Notes: a model not told the origin generated them from the sequence alone. Positions 1 to 8,810 are shown, numbered from the stretch's first letter. The stretch is DNA of 64,000 nt from JAQGMV01 sp035626595 (GCA_035626595.1 DASPNJ010000136.1:1-64000), one strand, 5' to 3'. Numbers and translations: made by a program.

Positions 1-320
1 ACTGAGGCAACAGACGATCGACCAATAGGCGCGTGTGACCTGAAGCGACCGGCAAAGAGACAAGGCCTCGATGACGGTAGGCCCGAGAAATCGATGCGGC
101 TGCAGAGCACGATGTGGCCTGATATGTCCGACGCCCAACAAGAAGTAGACGACCTAAACGTCGCCTTCAAAAGCATTAGCGACCTAAAAGTCGTTGTTAA
201 AAGCGTCGAAAGCACTGTATGCAGCCTTACATTTCACGAAGATTCATCATCGTATCAACTGCTTGGCCGCGGACAAACGCGACCTAAAACGAGGAAGCAA
301 ACACGTCGGGTATCTGGCGA
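1..320. other. Left-edge region without a convincing gene
   Basis: This stretch is visibly richer in A and T than the rest of the window. It contains the word CGACCTAAA three times (150-158, 180-188, 280-288). The first two begin a degenerate 30-bp tandem pair that matches at 21 of 30 positions by eye. A plus-strand open frame from 94 to 411 crosses it but runs into the 3' end of the bicupin gene on the other strand, resembles no family I know and lacks a clear ribosome binding site. I do not call it a gene. Confidence 0.4.
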
Positions 321-1259
321 TCAAATCGCGCGGAAGTGGACGTCTTCCGGCTTGGGCGTGCCGACGATCATCATGAACTGCGCATCTTCGACGCCCTCGT
401 TCCTGAAGTAGTGCGGCTGGCCGGCCGGGTTGAAGATCAAGTCGCGCGGGCCGAGGCGCTGCTCGATGACTCTGCCGTCCTCTTCCCAACCGACGGTCAC
501 GCAGCCTTCCAGCACGAGGTACGCGTCTTCGACAGTGCGCTCGTACGCGCGCACACCCTTCCCGCGCGGGAGCATCACGAGGTCCTTGCGATAGCTTCCC
601 GGCGGCGCGGCCCCTTCGCCGATGTACGCGAGCTTCGCGAAGCCGGCATCGTTCCACTGCGGCCGCTGCTGGCTGAAGCGCACGACGTGACGCGCGAACA
701 GGCGGTGACGTGGATCGGAGCTCTCGCGCGACAGCGGGACCGTTCTCTTCGTCGCCCCGAAATTGAACGCAAGCTCGGAACCGTGCGACTTCGGATGGCA
801 CACGTACTGCGGCGGATTCGGCCGCGCTTTGCCGAGCATGATGGAGACGAGCACCGGCCCGACGCCGTCGTTGCGGAATCCGTGCGGAATGTTGCTCGCC
901 TGGAGCACCATGTCCTTGGGACCTACGCGCGCGAGGATCACTTCGCCGTCCCATTCCCAGCCCACGGTGAGCACGCCTTCGAGCACGAGGAACGCCTCCT
1001 CGACTTCATGTGCGTGCGAGGCGCCGTACTTGCCGACCGGCTGGTGCACCATGCTGACGGTGAAGTGCTCGGGTGCGAGCGTCGATGGGTCATCGATCTT
1101 GGGCGAGCCGCCGGCGCCGATGTAGCGGATCTGTGCGCGCGCAAGCTCGGGATAGCCGCGGCTCGCCGGAAAGGCGTCCCAGTCCCAGACTTTGTCAGCG
1201 TGGCGGCCGACGTAGCCGGACATGCGGGTGGTCAGGTCGGTTTCGAGTACTGCTGCCAT
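321..1259 (-). CDS. Bicupin domain protein
   Basis: A 312-residue cytoplasmic protein with two cupin barrels in tandem, like oxygenases or sugar-binding cupins of catabolic loci. The first barrel keeps the metal-ligand pattern HAHEVEE (H82, H84, E88) and a later PHGF motif. The second keeps the fold words (YLVLEG, VGWEEDG, PHYFRN) but has YERTVED where the two histidines should be, so it probably binds no metal at that site. The start at 1259 is chosen because AGGAG lies 7 bases upstream; longer readings lack such a site. It lies next to two Bug binding-protein genes on the same strand. The substrate cannot be told from sequence. Confidence 0.8.
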   Translation of the reverse strand: MAAVLETDLTTRMSGYVGRHADKVWDWDAFPASRGYPELARAQIRYIGAGGSPKIDDPSTLAPEHFTVSMVHQPVGKYGASHAHEVEEAFLVLEGVLTVGWEWDGEVILARVGPKDMVLQASNIPHGFRNDGVGPVLVSIMLGKARPNPPQYVCHPKSHGSELAFNFGATKRTVPLSRESSDPRHRLFARHVVRFSQQRPQWNDAGFAKLAYIGEGAAPPGSYRKDLVMLPRGKGVRAYERTVEDAYLVLEGCVTVGWEEDGRVIEQRLGPRDLIFNPAGQPHYFRNEGVEDAQFMMIVGTPKPEDVHFRAI

Positions 1260-1321
1260 ATCGGTCTCCTGCTCTGCGGTGCGCGACCGGTGCGTCGCCC
1301 GCAAAGGGCGGCGCGCATGCA

Positions 1322-1357
1322 GCGCACCCTACGCGGTGCGCCACCGGCGCACCCTAT
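1322..1357. repeat. GTAGGGTGCG-family palindromic repeat (family A)
   Basis: Two inverted CGCACCCTA cores flank GGTGCGCCACC, so the element can fold back on itself. A related GCCGCCCTAC unit follows at 1371-1380 and contributes the TAG stop codon of the Bug gene that ends at 1377. Confidence 0.75.
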
Positions 1358-1376
1358 GTCGAAATATCAGGCCGCC

Positions 1377-2345
1377 CTACTCCAGCTTCACGTTGGCTTC
1401 TCGCACGACGCGCGCCCACTTCGCGCTGTCCTTGCGGATGAAGGCAGCGAACTCGGCGGGCGTGTTGAGGACGAGATCGAGCTCGGCCCTCGCGTACGCG
1501 CGCTGCGCATCCGGCGTCCTGGATATACGCACGATCTCGCGGTGCAGCCGGTCGATGATCTCGGGCGGTGTCCCCGCAGGCGCGAGCACGCCGTAGTAAT
1601 TGACCGCCACGAGCTCGGGCATGCCTTGCTCGATCGCCGTCGGCACGTCGGGAAGCGTCGCTCTGCGCTTTTCACCCAGGCTCGCGATCACGCGCAGCTT
1701 GCCGCTGCCGATGAACTGCTGCACGCTCGTGGACGCGCCGATCACCACGTCGACGTCGCCGCGCACGAGATCGAGCACCGCGAACGTCGCCGACTTGTAC
1801 GGCACGTGCCTCATCTTCACTTTCGCGAGAATGTTGAAGAGCTCGGTCACGAGGTGATTAGTGGAACCCGGGCCGGACGAGCCGTACGTGAGCTGTGCCG
1901 GTGTCGTGCGCGCAACCCGGATCAGATCCTTGATGCCCTTCGCGGGTACGGATGGATGGACCACCATCAGGTTCGGGATGTTCCCGATCAGCGTGATCGG
2001 GGCGAAGTCGCGCAGCGCATCGAGCTTGACGCTGGGACGCACGATCGGCGTGATCGTGAGGATGGGCGAGGCGACGAGCAGCGTGTGCCCGTCGGGCGGC
2101 GCCTTCGCGACCAGGTCGAGCGCGATGCTGCCGCCGGCGCCGGGCCGCGGCTCGGCCACGACACCATGCTTGAACGTGTCGCGCAGGCCGTCGGACATGA
2201 CCTGTCCGATCACGACCGCGGAGCCCGTCGGAAACGGCAGGATCACGCGGACGGGCTTGGACGGAAACGCCTGCGCGTACACGCCCGAAGACGCGAGGGC
2301 GAGCGCTGCCGCCACAGCCCAGCGCCCGGTGGCGGTCGTGCTCAC
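1377..2345 (-). CDS. Bug/TctC-family tripartite tricarboxylate transporter binding protein
   Basis: A 322-residue exported protein with an N-terminal signal peptide cut after VYAQA. It then shows the usual order of the family: FPSKPVRVILPFPTG near the mature N terminus, PGAGGSIALDLVAKAPPDG, LTYGSSGPGSTNH, MRHVPYK and LPDVPTAIEQG. Bug proteins are periplasmic receptors that usually bind carboxylates or related small acids. The next gene upstream, ending 1 base away, is a second family member. No TctA or TctB membrane gene is in the window, so this receptor either uses distant permeases or only senses. The ligand is unknown. Its TAG stop lies in a GTAGGGCGGC repeat unit. Confidence 0.9.
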   Translation of the reverse strand: MSTTATGRWAVAAALALASSGVYAQAFPSKPVRVILPFPTGSAVVIGQVMSDGLRDTFKHGVVAEPRPGAGGSIALDLVAKAPPDGHTLLVASPILTITPIVRPSVKLDALRDFAPITLIGNIPNLMVVHPSVPAKGIKDLIRVARTTPAQLTYGSSGPGSTNHLVTELFNILAKVKMRHVPYKSATFAVLDLVRGDVDVVIGASTSVQQFIGSGKLRVIASLGEKRRATLPDVPTAIEQGMPELVAVNYYGVLAPAGTPPEIIDRLHREIVRISRTPDAQRAYARAELDLVLNTPAEFAAFIRKDSAKWARVVREANVKLE

Positions 2346-2346
2346 G

Positions 2347-3336
2347 CTATGAGCCGCGCACGCCGATCTGCGCCAGCAGCTTGCCCCACTTGTGATACTC
2401 GGCGCGCATGTACTTGCCGAACGCTTCCGGTGTGCCGGGCGCCGCCTCGAGGCCGCTACGCAGCAGCGCCTGCTTGTTCTCGGGAATCAGCAGCGCACGC
2501 GTGAACTCCTTGTTGAGCACCGCGACGATCGCGTCCGGCGTTTTCGCAGGCGCGACGATGCCGTACCAGTTGTCGGTCTCGTAACCCGGGAAACCGGATT
2601 CGGCGACCGTCGGCACGTCGGGCAGCATGGCCGAGCGCTTGAGCGTGGTGACGGCGAGGCCGCGCACGCGTCCGGCCTTGACCTGCGGAATCGCGGTTGA
2701 CGGCGACGCGAAGATGAACTGGATCTCGTTGCCGAGCAGCGCGGTCATGGCCGGCGCGCCGCCCTTGTACGGCACGTGGACCATCTTCGTGTTGGACATG
2801 CTCTGGAGCAGCTCGGCCGCGAGATGGCCGGCGTTGCCGCTGCCGCTCGAGCCGTACACGAGCTTGCCCGGCTGCGAGCGCGCCAGCGCGACGAGCTCCT
2901 GAACCGACTTCGCGGGGACCGAGGTATGCACGACCAGCACGTTGCTGCCGGAGACCGCGAACGTGATCGGCGCGAAATCCTTCGTCGGGTCGTAGCCCAG
3001 ACCCTTGTAGATGTGCGGATTCACGGCGAGGTTGCCGATCGCGCCCATCATGATCGTGTGACCATCGGGCGGCGCTTTGGCCGTGAGCTCGGCTGCTACG
3101 CTGCCCGTCGCACCGGCGCGGTTGTCGATGATGATCTGCTGTCCGAGTGCGCTCGTGACCGCGGGGCTCACGAGCCGCGCGACGACATCGAGCCCGCCGC
3201 CGGCCGAGTTCGCGACGATGAAGCGGATCGGACGCGTCGGATAGGTGCCCGACTGAGCGGACACCGGCATCGCGCACGAAGCGAGCGCGGCGAGAGCGAC
3301 GCCCGTCCGCACAATGTGTGTTGTTCTGTAACGCAT
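2347..3336 (-). CDS. Bug/TctC-family tripartite tricarboxylate transporter binding protein
   Basis: A 329-residue periplasmic binding protein with a signal peptide ending near PVSAQSG. Family words follow in order: YPTRPIRFIVANSAGGGLD, IIDNRAGATGSVAAE, APPDGHT, LVYGSSGSGNAGHLAAE, MVHVPYKGGAPA, LPDVPTVAESGFPGYE. The start at 3336 has a strong GAGGAGGA ribosome site. It leads a two- or three-gene minus-strand unit with the other Bug gene and the bicupin protein, and is divergent from the acyl-CoA synthetase across 63 bp. The ligand is not predictable. Confidence 0.92.
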   Translation of the reverse strand: MRYRTTHIVRTGVALAALASCAMPVSAQSGTYPTRPIRFIVANSAGGGLDVVARLVSPAVTSALGQQIIIDNRAGATGSVAAELTAKAPPDGHTIMMGAIGNLAVNPHIYKGLGYDPTKDFAPITFAVSGSNVLVVHTSVPAKSVQELVALARSQPGKLVYGSSGSGNAGHLAAELLQSMSNTKMVHVPYKGGAPAMTALLGNEIQFIFASPSTAIPQVKAGRVRGLAVTTLKRSAMLPDVPTVAESGFPGYETDNWYGIVAPAKTPDAIVAVLNKEFTRALLIPENKQALLRSGLEAAPGTPEAFGKYMRAEYHKWGKLLAQIGVRGS

Positions 3337-3364
3337 GACTTCCTCCTCGTTGTAGTGGCGTTCC

Positions 3365-3370
3365 TATAAT
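3365..3370 (+). promoter_or_regulatory. Possible -10 element TATAAT
   Basis: A perfect TATAAT lies 29 bases before the GTG start of the acyl-CoA synthetase, in the 63-bp gap between divergent genes. I see no good -35 hexamer at 16-18 bp upstream, so this is a candidate only. Confidence 0.35.
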
Positions 3371-3399
3371 AACGGCTTAGTCGCTCAGAAAGGCACACC

Positions 3400-5541
3400 G
3401 TGGAGTTCTGGACCGAATCCGATTTGCGCGCGATCGACTGCATGTTGAACCCCCGCTCGATCGCCATCGTCGGCGCTTCGGCGAAAGGCGGCTACGGCGG
3501 ACGTCTGCTGAATGCCGTGATGCGCTCGAAAGACCGCGTGCGGATTTACCCGATCAACCCGAATTACGAGGAGATCAACGGGCTGCGCTCTTATCGCAGT
3601 CTCGCGGACGTGCCCGAAGCGCCCGATCTCGTGGGTGTCGTCGTGCCGTATTCGAAAGTGCTCGGCGTGCTCGAGGAATGCCGCGAGAAAGGTGCCGGCT
3701 CCGGCGTGATCATCTCCGCGGGATTTGCCGAGCGTGGCACGGAGGCCGGCCAGGCGCTCCAGCAAAAAGTCGCCGCGTTCGCGAAAGAAAGCGGATTCCG
3801 CTTCACCGGCCCCAACTGTCTCGGCGTCGCGAACGTGCGCGCGGACATCTGGGCGACAGCATCGTCGCGGACGCTCGGCGGCCTGACCGGCCACGTGGGC
3901 CTGATCTGCCAGAGCGGCGCCACCGCGTTCGGTCCGTTTCTGCTGCGGGCGGTCGACAGCGGCATCGGCCTCGGCCACATCATCTCGACCGGCAACGAGA
4001 TCGACCTCGACTTCTCCGATTTCGCGCGGTATCTCGTGGACGATCCGGAGACGCGCGTCATCGCCGGCTTCGTCGAAGGCTTTCGCGACGTCAGGAAGTT
4101 CCTCGCCGTGGCCAAGCTCGCAGCCGAGCGCGGCAAGCCCATCGTGCTCATCAAGATCGGACGCTCGGAATCGGGCGCGCAGGCCGCGCGCTCGCATACC
4201 GCGGCGCTCACCGGCGCCGATGCGCTGTACCAGGCGGCGTTCAGGCAGTACGGCGTGATCCGCGTGCAGGACTACGACGAGTTGCTCGAGACCGCCCAGC
4301 TCTTCGCACACTCACGCAAGCCGAAGAAGCGCGGCGTCGCCGTCGTGTCGCACTCGGGCGGGATCAGCTCGCTCACGGCGGACATGCTCGGTGATGCCGG
4401 CCTCGAGCTCCCGCCGCTCACGGAACGCGCACGCAACGGTATCAACGACATCCTCAAGGATTTTGGCTGGGCGGCGAATCCTGCCGACGTCACCGGCTTC
4501 GCGCGGCGCGACGAGTTCGTGCAGATCATGGATTATTTGATCGAGGAGCCCGAGGTCGGCACGCTCGTCGTCGCCAGCGCCGGCGCGGGCAATCAGGTGG
4601 ACCACGTGATCGCGCTGCGGGACCGCACTGACAAGAACGTCGCGTTCATGTGGACCACGAGCCGCAGCGACAACAAAACCCTGCCGAAGCTCAAGGCCGC
4701 GAACATCCCGATCTTCTATTCGCCCGCTGCGCTCGCGCGCGCGCTGAAAAGCTTCGCGGACTATCACGCGTGGCGCGAAAAGCGATCGGCGCTGGCATCG
4801 GAGATGCCTGCGGTGATGACCGCGGCGCAGCGCGACGCCGTGGCGCGAGCGCGGTCGCTCGGCCGCTCCGCGCTCTCGGAGGCCGAGTCCAAGCAGCTCA
4901 TCGGCGAATGGGGCGTACGCGCGGCGCGTGAGATTCCGGCGCAGTCCGCCGGCGGCGCGGTGGAGGCCGCGGATCAGCTCGGCTACCCGGTAGTTCTGAA
5001 GGCGGACTCACCCGACATCCTCCACAAGACCGAAGCCGGTGTCGTTCGCGTGGGCCTGGGCGATGCGGGAGCGGTGCGCGACGCCTATGACGAGATCCTG
5101 CGCAGCGCGAGCCTGAACGCGCCGCAGGCGAAGGTAAACGGCGTCGTGGTGCAGGAGATGGTCAGCGGCGGCGTGGAGGTGATCGTCGGCGTGAAGTACG
5201 ACGCCCAGCTCGGCCCGATGCTGCTCTTCGGCACCGGCGGGGTGATGGTGGAGGTCTACGATGACGTGGCGCTGCGCCATTGCCCGATCACGAAAACGGA
5301 GGCGCTCGCCATGATCGACGAAGTGAAAGGCGCGAAGCTCCTGCGCGGGTTTCGCGGCCGCCCCCCGGCGGACATCGACGCGCTGGCGGAGACGCTGGTG
5401 CGGGTCTCCCGGCTCGGGGCGCAGCTCGAGGGCACGCTCGTCGAGCTCGACGTGAATCCGCTGATGGTGCTCCCGGCCGGTCAAGGCGTACGGGCGTTGG
5501 ATGCCCTGGTCATCGGAAACTGGGGCCGCGCCGCCCTTTAG
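3400..5541 (+). CDS. ADP-forming acetate/acyl-CoA synthetase, fused alpha-beta
   Basis: A 713-residue cytoplasmic enzyme of the NDP-forming acyl-CoA synthetase superfamily. It interconverts acyl-CoA, ADP and phosphate with acid, ATP and CoA. The order is a CoA-binding Rossmann domain (LNPRSIAIVGAS, residues about 15-120), succinyl-CoA-ligase-like domains (PNCLGVAN, CQSGATAFGP, STGNEIDLDFSDF, SHTAALTGAD), a conserved SHSGG with a His that could carry phosphate, and a C-terminal ATP-grasp domain from about 470 (GYPVVLKADSPDILHKTEAG, FGTGGVMVEVYDDVALRHCPI). GTG is the start; a weak AAAGG precedes it. It is well placed to activate acids made by nearby catabolic genes, though the substrate is inferred only as short-chain. 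Confidence 0.9.
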   Translation: MEFWTESDLRAIDCMLNPRSIAIVGASAKGGYGGRLLNAVMRSKDRVRIYPINPNYEEINGLRSYRSLADVPEAPDLVGVVVPYSKVLGVLEECREKGAGSGVIISAGFAERGTEAGQALQQKVAAFAKESGFRFTGPNCLGVANVRADIWATASSRTLGGLTGHVGLICQSGATAFGPFLLRAVDSGIGLGHIISTGNEIDLDFSDFARYLVDDPETRVIAGFVEGFRDVRKFLAVAKLAAERGKPIVLIKIGRSESGAQAARSHTAALTGADALYQAAFRQYGVIRVQDYDELLETAQLFAHSRKPKKRGVAVVSHSGGISSLTADMLGDAGLELPPLTERARNGINDILKDFGWAANPADVTGFARRDEFVQIMDYLIEEPEVGTLVVASAGAGNQVDHVIALRDRTDKNVAFMWTTSRSDNKTLPKLKAANIPIFYSPAALARALKSFADYHAWREKRSALASEMPAVMTAAQRDAVARARSLGRSALSEAESKQLIGEWGVRAAREIPAQSAGGAVEAADQLGYPVVLKADSPDILHKTEAGVVRVGLGDAGAVRDAYDEILRSASLNAPQAKVNGVVVQEMVSGGVEVIVGVKYDAQLGPMLLFGTGGVMVEVYDDVALRHCPITKTEALAMIDEVKGAKLLRGFRGRPPADIDALAETLVRVSRLGAQLEGTLVELDVNPLMVLPAGQGVRALDALVIGNWGRAAL

Positions 5542-5552
5542 AATCGACCGGG

Positions 5553-6266
5553 ATGAGCTCGCCGCACCCTGCGCTGCAGCTGCGCTACGCGATCGCGAAC
5601 GCGCCGCTGCAGAGCTATCCGTTTCCGCACATGTACGTGCGCAATGTCTTCCCCGCGGACTTCTACCGACGACTGCGCGAGCATATCCCGCCGCGCGAAC
5701 ACTTCAGGACGCTGACGAGCCTCAAGCGGGTGTTCGGCGCGTACCCGGAGAGCCGGCTGGTGCTGCCCATCGCGCCGGAGCCGGTGAGCGAGCTCGAAGA
5801 GCCCTACCGCAGCTTCTGGAAGGAGACCGGCAAGTGGCTGCTGTCCGACGACCTCCTCGATTTCATGCTCGACATTTTCGAGCCGCTGATGCCGAACGCG
5901 TCGAAGTCGGGACTCGAAGGTTACCGGCACGAAGCGCTGCTCGTGCAGGACTACTCGACATACAAGCTCGATCCGCACACCGATTCGCCGCGCAAGGTGC
6001 TCTCGGTGCTCTTCTACCTGCCGCCGGACGAGTCGCTCTCGCATCTCGGCACCGCGATCTACGTGCCGAAAGACCGCAACGCCGTGTCCGACGGCAGCTC
6101 TCACCTCCCGCGCGAGGACTTCGAATGCGTGTGCACCATGCCGTTCGTGCCGAACAGCATGTTCGCGTTCGTGCGCACGCCGAAATCGTTCCACGGCGTC
6201 GAGCCGATCGCCGAGCACGAGCCGCGGCGCGATCTCCTGCTCTACGACGTGCGGCTGCACGCCTGA
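5553..6266 (+). CDS. 2-oxoglutarate/Fe(II)-dependent oxygenase-like protein
   Basis: A 237-residue protein with the double-stranded beta-helix iron site of prolyl-4-hydroxylase-like oxygenases: H142-x-D144 in KLDPHTDSPRKVLSVLFYLP, a distal His at about 214 in SFHGVEPI, and Arg 225/226 positioned to bind 2-oxoglutarate. Such enzymes hydroxylate proteins or small molecules. The ATG at 5553 follows the upstream gene by 11 bases and has only a weak GGG ribosome site; translational coupling is likely. It ends 7 bases before rfbC. The substrate is unknown; sugar-nucleotide or surface-polysaccharide context is possible from the neighbour. Confidence 0.75.
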   Translation: MSSPHPALQLRYAIANAPLQSYPFPHMYVRNVFPADFYRRLREHIPPREHFRTLTSLKRVFGAYPESRLVLPIAPEPVSELEEPYRSFWKETGKWLLSDDLLDFMLDIFEPLMPNASKSGLEGYRHEALLVQDYSTYKLDPHTDSPRKVLSVLFYLPPDESLSHLGTAIYVPKDRNAVSDGSSHLPREDFECVCTMPFVPNSMFAFVRTPKSFHGVEPIAEHEPRRDLLLYDVRLHA

Positions 6267-6273
6267 AGCCGGC

Positions 6274-6822
6274 GTGGGCTTCACCGTCACACCGTCCGAG
6301 ATCCGCGATGTCGTGCTGATCGAGCACGACGTGTTCCCCGATGATCGCGGGTTCATGTACGAGCTCTTTCGCGACGATGCGATGCGCGAGGCGTTGAAGA
6401 TCGATGCGCCGTTCGTGCAGGACAATTGCTCGCGATCGCGCCGTAACGTGCTGCGTGGGCTCCACTACCAGATCCGCCAGCCGCAGGGGAAGCTCGTGCA
6501 CGTGCTCTCGGGCCGCATCTTCGACGTCGTGGTGGACCTGCGTCGCAGCTCCGCCACGTTCGGCCGCTGGGCCGGCCGCCACATGAGCGCCGAGCCGCGC
6601 CAATCACTGTGGGTGCCGGCGGGTTTCGCTCACGGCTTTCTCGCGCTCGAGGACGACACCACGATCATCTACAAGGTGACCGATTACTGGGCGCCGCAAT
6701 TCGAGCGCGCGATCCTCTGGAACGATCCGGAGCTCGGCATCGACTGGCCGGCAGTCGCTCCGATCGTGTCCGAACGCGACAGCGCGGGCGCGCGCTTCCG
6801 CGACGCCGAGCTCTTCGATTGA
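6274..6822 (+). CDS. rfbC: dTDP-4-dehydrorhamnose 3,5-epimerase
   Basis: A 182-residue RmlC/RfbC cupin epimerase, the normal length of the family. It has the start pattern DVVLIEHDVFPDDRGFMYE, the catalytic-His motif RGLHYQ (His 63) with QPQGKLVHVLSG after it, and the C-terminal WVPAGFAHGFLALED. The enzyme epimerises dTDP-4-keto-6-deoxyglucose at C3 and C5 on the way to dTDP-L-rhamnose. GTG start, 7 bases after the oxygenase. The partner genes rfbA, rfbB and rfbD are not in the window, so the gene is isolated from its pathway here. Confidence 0.9.
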   Translation: MGFTVTPSEIRDVVLIEHDVFPDDRGFMYELFRDDAMREALKIDAPFVQDNCSRSRRNVLRGLHYQIRQPQGKLVHVLSGRIFDVVVDLRRSSATFGRWAGRHMSAEPRQSLWVPAGFAHGFLALEDDTTIIYKVTDYWAPQFERAILWNDPELGIDWPAVAPIVSERDSAGARFRDAELFD

Positions 6823-6892
6823 CGCAGCGCGCGCGAATTCTTCGCACGCACATCATACGAAGCATGGAGGCCTCACCCTCTAAATGAACGAT

Positions 6893-6912
6893 GTGCGACG
6901 GCGGCGTCGCAC
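6893..6912. promoter_or_regulatory. Inverted repeat upstream of the methyltransferase
   Basis: GTGCGAC and GTCGCAC, each 7 bp, are separated by 6 bp (GGCGGC). The hairpin sits 42 bases before the methyltransferase start and 70 after rfbC. There is no T-run, so it does not look like an intrinsic terminator; it may be an operator. Confidence 0.3.
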
Positions 6913-6954
6913 GCGATATTCGCTGCAACCACTCACATCCGCAGCGGAGATCGC

Positions 6955-7875
6955 ATGGGTTACTCGGACCGCACCGTCGCACGTTTCGACGACGTCGCAT
7001 ACATCGACCACCTCGTCCGTAAGGGCGGCCCGGATCCGGCCGATTATCCGGAGCTTTGCGCGCGCCTCGAGCTCGCCTACGCGGCGCGGCTCGCGGGCGA
7101 GCTCTCGGAAACAGACGTCGCCGGGATTCGCGAAGCGCTCGCGCCGGCGCTGTGTCCTGAAACGATGCAGGGCTTCGCCTACACCAAGCCCCACGGCTAC
7201 GCCGGCGACTTCGAGATCATCGACCGCATCTACACGCGCTACGAGGCGCGGCAGCCGCAGCTCGTCAAGTGGGACCGCTTCTATCACAGCCAGCCGGCGC
7301 CCCGCGCGGTGCGCAACCGCAAAACGTACTTCCACGAGCTGCTGGCGGCGCATACGGCGCGCAAAGCGCCGCTGCGCGTGCTCAAGATCGCATCGGGACC
7401 GGGGCGATCGATGTACGAGTTCCTGAACGCGAACCCGGACGCGAAGCTCCATATCGATTGCGTGGAGCTCGACGGCAAGGCGATCGATTACGCGAGACGG
7501 CTCAACGCGCGGCACCTCGACCGCATCGCGTTCCACCAGCAGAACGCGCTGAAATTCAGGCCGGTCGGGCTCTACGACCTGGTGTGGGCGGCCGGCATCT
7601 TCGACTACTTCAGCGACCGCGTATTCGTCTCGCTCGCGCAGCGCCTGCTGCGCGCGCTCGCGCCCGGCGCAGAGCTCGTGATCGGGAACTTCAGCGAGTC
7701 GAACCCGAGCCGCCCGTACATGGAGCTCGTCGGCGAATGGAAGCTCCACCACCGCAGCCGCGCGAATCTGAAGGCGCTCGCGCTTCGCGCCGGCGCCAGC
7801 GCGGATCGCGTACGCATCTCCAGCGAACCCGAAGGGGTCAATCTGTTCCTGCACGTGCACGCGGCGTGCGGGTAA
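6955..7875 (+). CDS. Class I SAM-dependent methyltransferase, PhcB-like
   Basis: A 306-residue protein. Residues 1-130 are an all-helical-looking N-terminal part with KPHGYAGDFEIIDRIY. A Rossmann methyltransferase follows: motif I is VLKIASGPGRSMYEFL (Gly-rich SAM loop), then DCVELDGKAI (acidic end of beta-2) and FDYFSDRVFVSLAQRLL. The C-terminal NFSESNPSRPYMELVGEWKL resembles the NF-x-NPSR-YME-W pattern of PhcB-type enzymes, which in Ralstonia make 3-hydroxy fatty acid methyl ester signals. I see no PhcS, PhcR or PhcQ gene nearby, so a role in signalling is only a hypothesis. The ATG follows a purine-rich GCGGAG. Confidence 0.65.
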   Translation: MGYSDRTVARFDDVAYIDHLVRKGGPDPADYPELCARLELAYAARLAGELSETDVAGIREALAPALCPETMQGFAYTKPHGYAGDFEIIDRIYTRYEARQPQLVKWDRFYHSQPAPRAVRNRKTYFHELLAAHTARKAPLRVLKIASGPGRSMYEFLNANPDAKLHIDCVELDGKAIDYARRLNARHLDRIAFHQQNALKFRPVGLYDLVWAAGIFDYFSDRVFVSLAQRLLRALAPGAELVIGNFSESNPSRPYMELVGEWKLHHRSRANLKALALRAGASADRVRISSEPEGVNLFLHVHAACG

Positions 7876-7889
7876 TGCAGCCGCTCGTG

Positions 7890-8810
7890 TCAGCGGCCTT
7901 TCAGCGCCGCCGCCTTCTCCGCGTCGCGCGCGGCGCACGCCTCCGCCATTGCGAGAACGACGATCGCCCATTCGTCGACCGGCACGTCGATCATCTTGCC
8001 GTCGAGCGGAACCGCGGCCGTGCCTTTCGCCACGCCTTGCGCGAACGCGGCGCGCACGCGCCGGTTCCACTCCACGAGCTCGGGCGTGGGCGTGAACGCA
8101 GCGTTGACGGGGTTCACCCACGAAGCGTGCGGGCAGATGACGCCCTTCATCCCGGAGTTGCGCGCTTTCGTGGCCATCGTGTGAATATGCGAAGCATCGA
8201 AAACGGGGTCCGTCCCCGGTTTCTCGAGGCTCAGCGGATACACCATACCGATTGCGCCCACTTTCGCGGCCGTACATTCGACGGTTAACCGGCCGCGCGC
8301 ATAGACGAACGGATCGATCTCCCGATCCGGCACGATGCCGAGGCTCGCGGCGAGGTCCGGCTCGTCGAGCGCCGCCTGTTCGACGCGCGGGCTCGCCGCC
8401 AGGATCGAGCGGATGTGCCAGACCCCGAGCGCGGTCTCGAGCAGCACGATGAACTGGAGCGAACCGGACGCAAGCCCGCGTTCGCCCTCGAGCCGCGTGA
8501 CGATCTCGGCCGCTTCGGCCACGTCGGCCGCCGACTCGACGCGCGGCAGCACGATGCCGCGCAGGCCGGGCCACACGGCGGCGGTGAGATCGTCGGTGAG
8601 ATCGCGCTCGCTGACGCGCACGAATACTTCCGCGGCGCCACGCGCAGCGGCCCCGATCGCCTCTTTAAGACCCTCGCGGGCCTCGGCTTTCTTCGCGTCC
8701 GCGACCTGCTCGAGATCGAGCGTGACCGCGTCGGCGTTGTGGCGCCAGGCGTTGTCGACGCGCTCGGCGTCGCCGAGGGGGATGAGGAGGTTGGAGCGTC
8801 GGATAAGCAT
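7890..8810 (-). CDS. HpcH/HpaI (CitE-like) aldolase/citrate lyase family protein, copy 1
   Basis: A 306-residue TIM-barrel protein like citrate lyase beta subunit and malyl-CoA lyases, which cleave acyl-CoA C-C bonds with Mg2+. Seen: MLIRRSNLLIPLGDAERVDNA, AVTLDLEQVADAKK (the D-x-E-D-type metal region, here LDLEQ), a conserved Arg in FVRVSERD, PRVES, and a C-terminal HASWVNPVNAAFTPT. The frame extends upstream to 8909, but that part translates a dispersed repeat, so the ATG at 8810 is preferred. It is the last gene of a long minus-strand unit and lies 10 bases after copy 2. Copies 1-3 share the N-terminal pattern but differ greatly, suggesting different substrates or subunits. Confidence 0.82.
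   Translation of the reverse strand: MLIRRSNLLIPLGDAERVDNAWRHNADAVTLDLEQVADAKKAEAREGLKEAIGAAARGAAEVFVRVSERDLTDDLTAAVWPGLRGIVLPRVESAADVAEAAEIVTRLEGERGLASGSLQFIVLLETALGVWHIRSILAASPRVEQAALDEPDLAASLGIVPDREIDPFVYARGRLTVECTAAKVGAIGMVYPLSLEKPGTDPVFDASHIHTMATKARNSGMKGVICPHASWVNPVNAAFTPTPELVEWNRRVRAAFAQGVAKGTAAVPLDGKMIDVPVDEWAIVVLAMAEACAARDAEKAAALKGR

Noticed and set aside
94..411. Possible 105-residue gene at the left edge
   Set aside because: No family, weak start, overlap with the bicupin gene. The periodic part is noted as a finding only.
336..2504. A 722-codon plus-strand frame
   Set aside because: It is antisense to the bicupin and two Bug genes, is rich in Arg, His and Asp as expected of shadow frames in high-GC DNA, and resembles no family.
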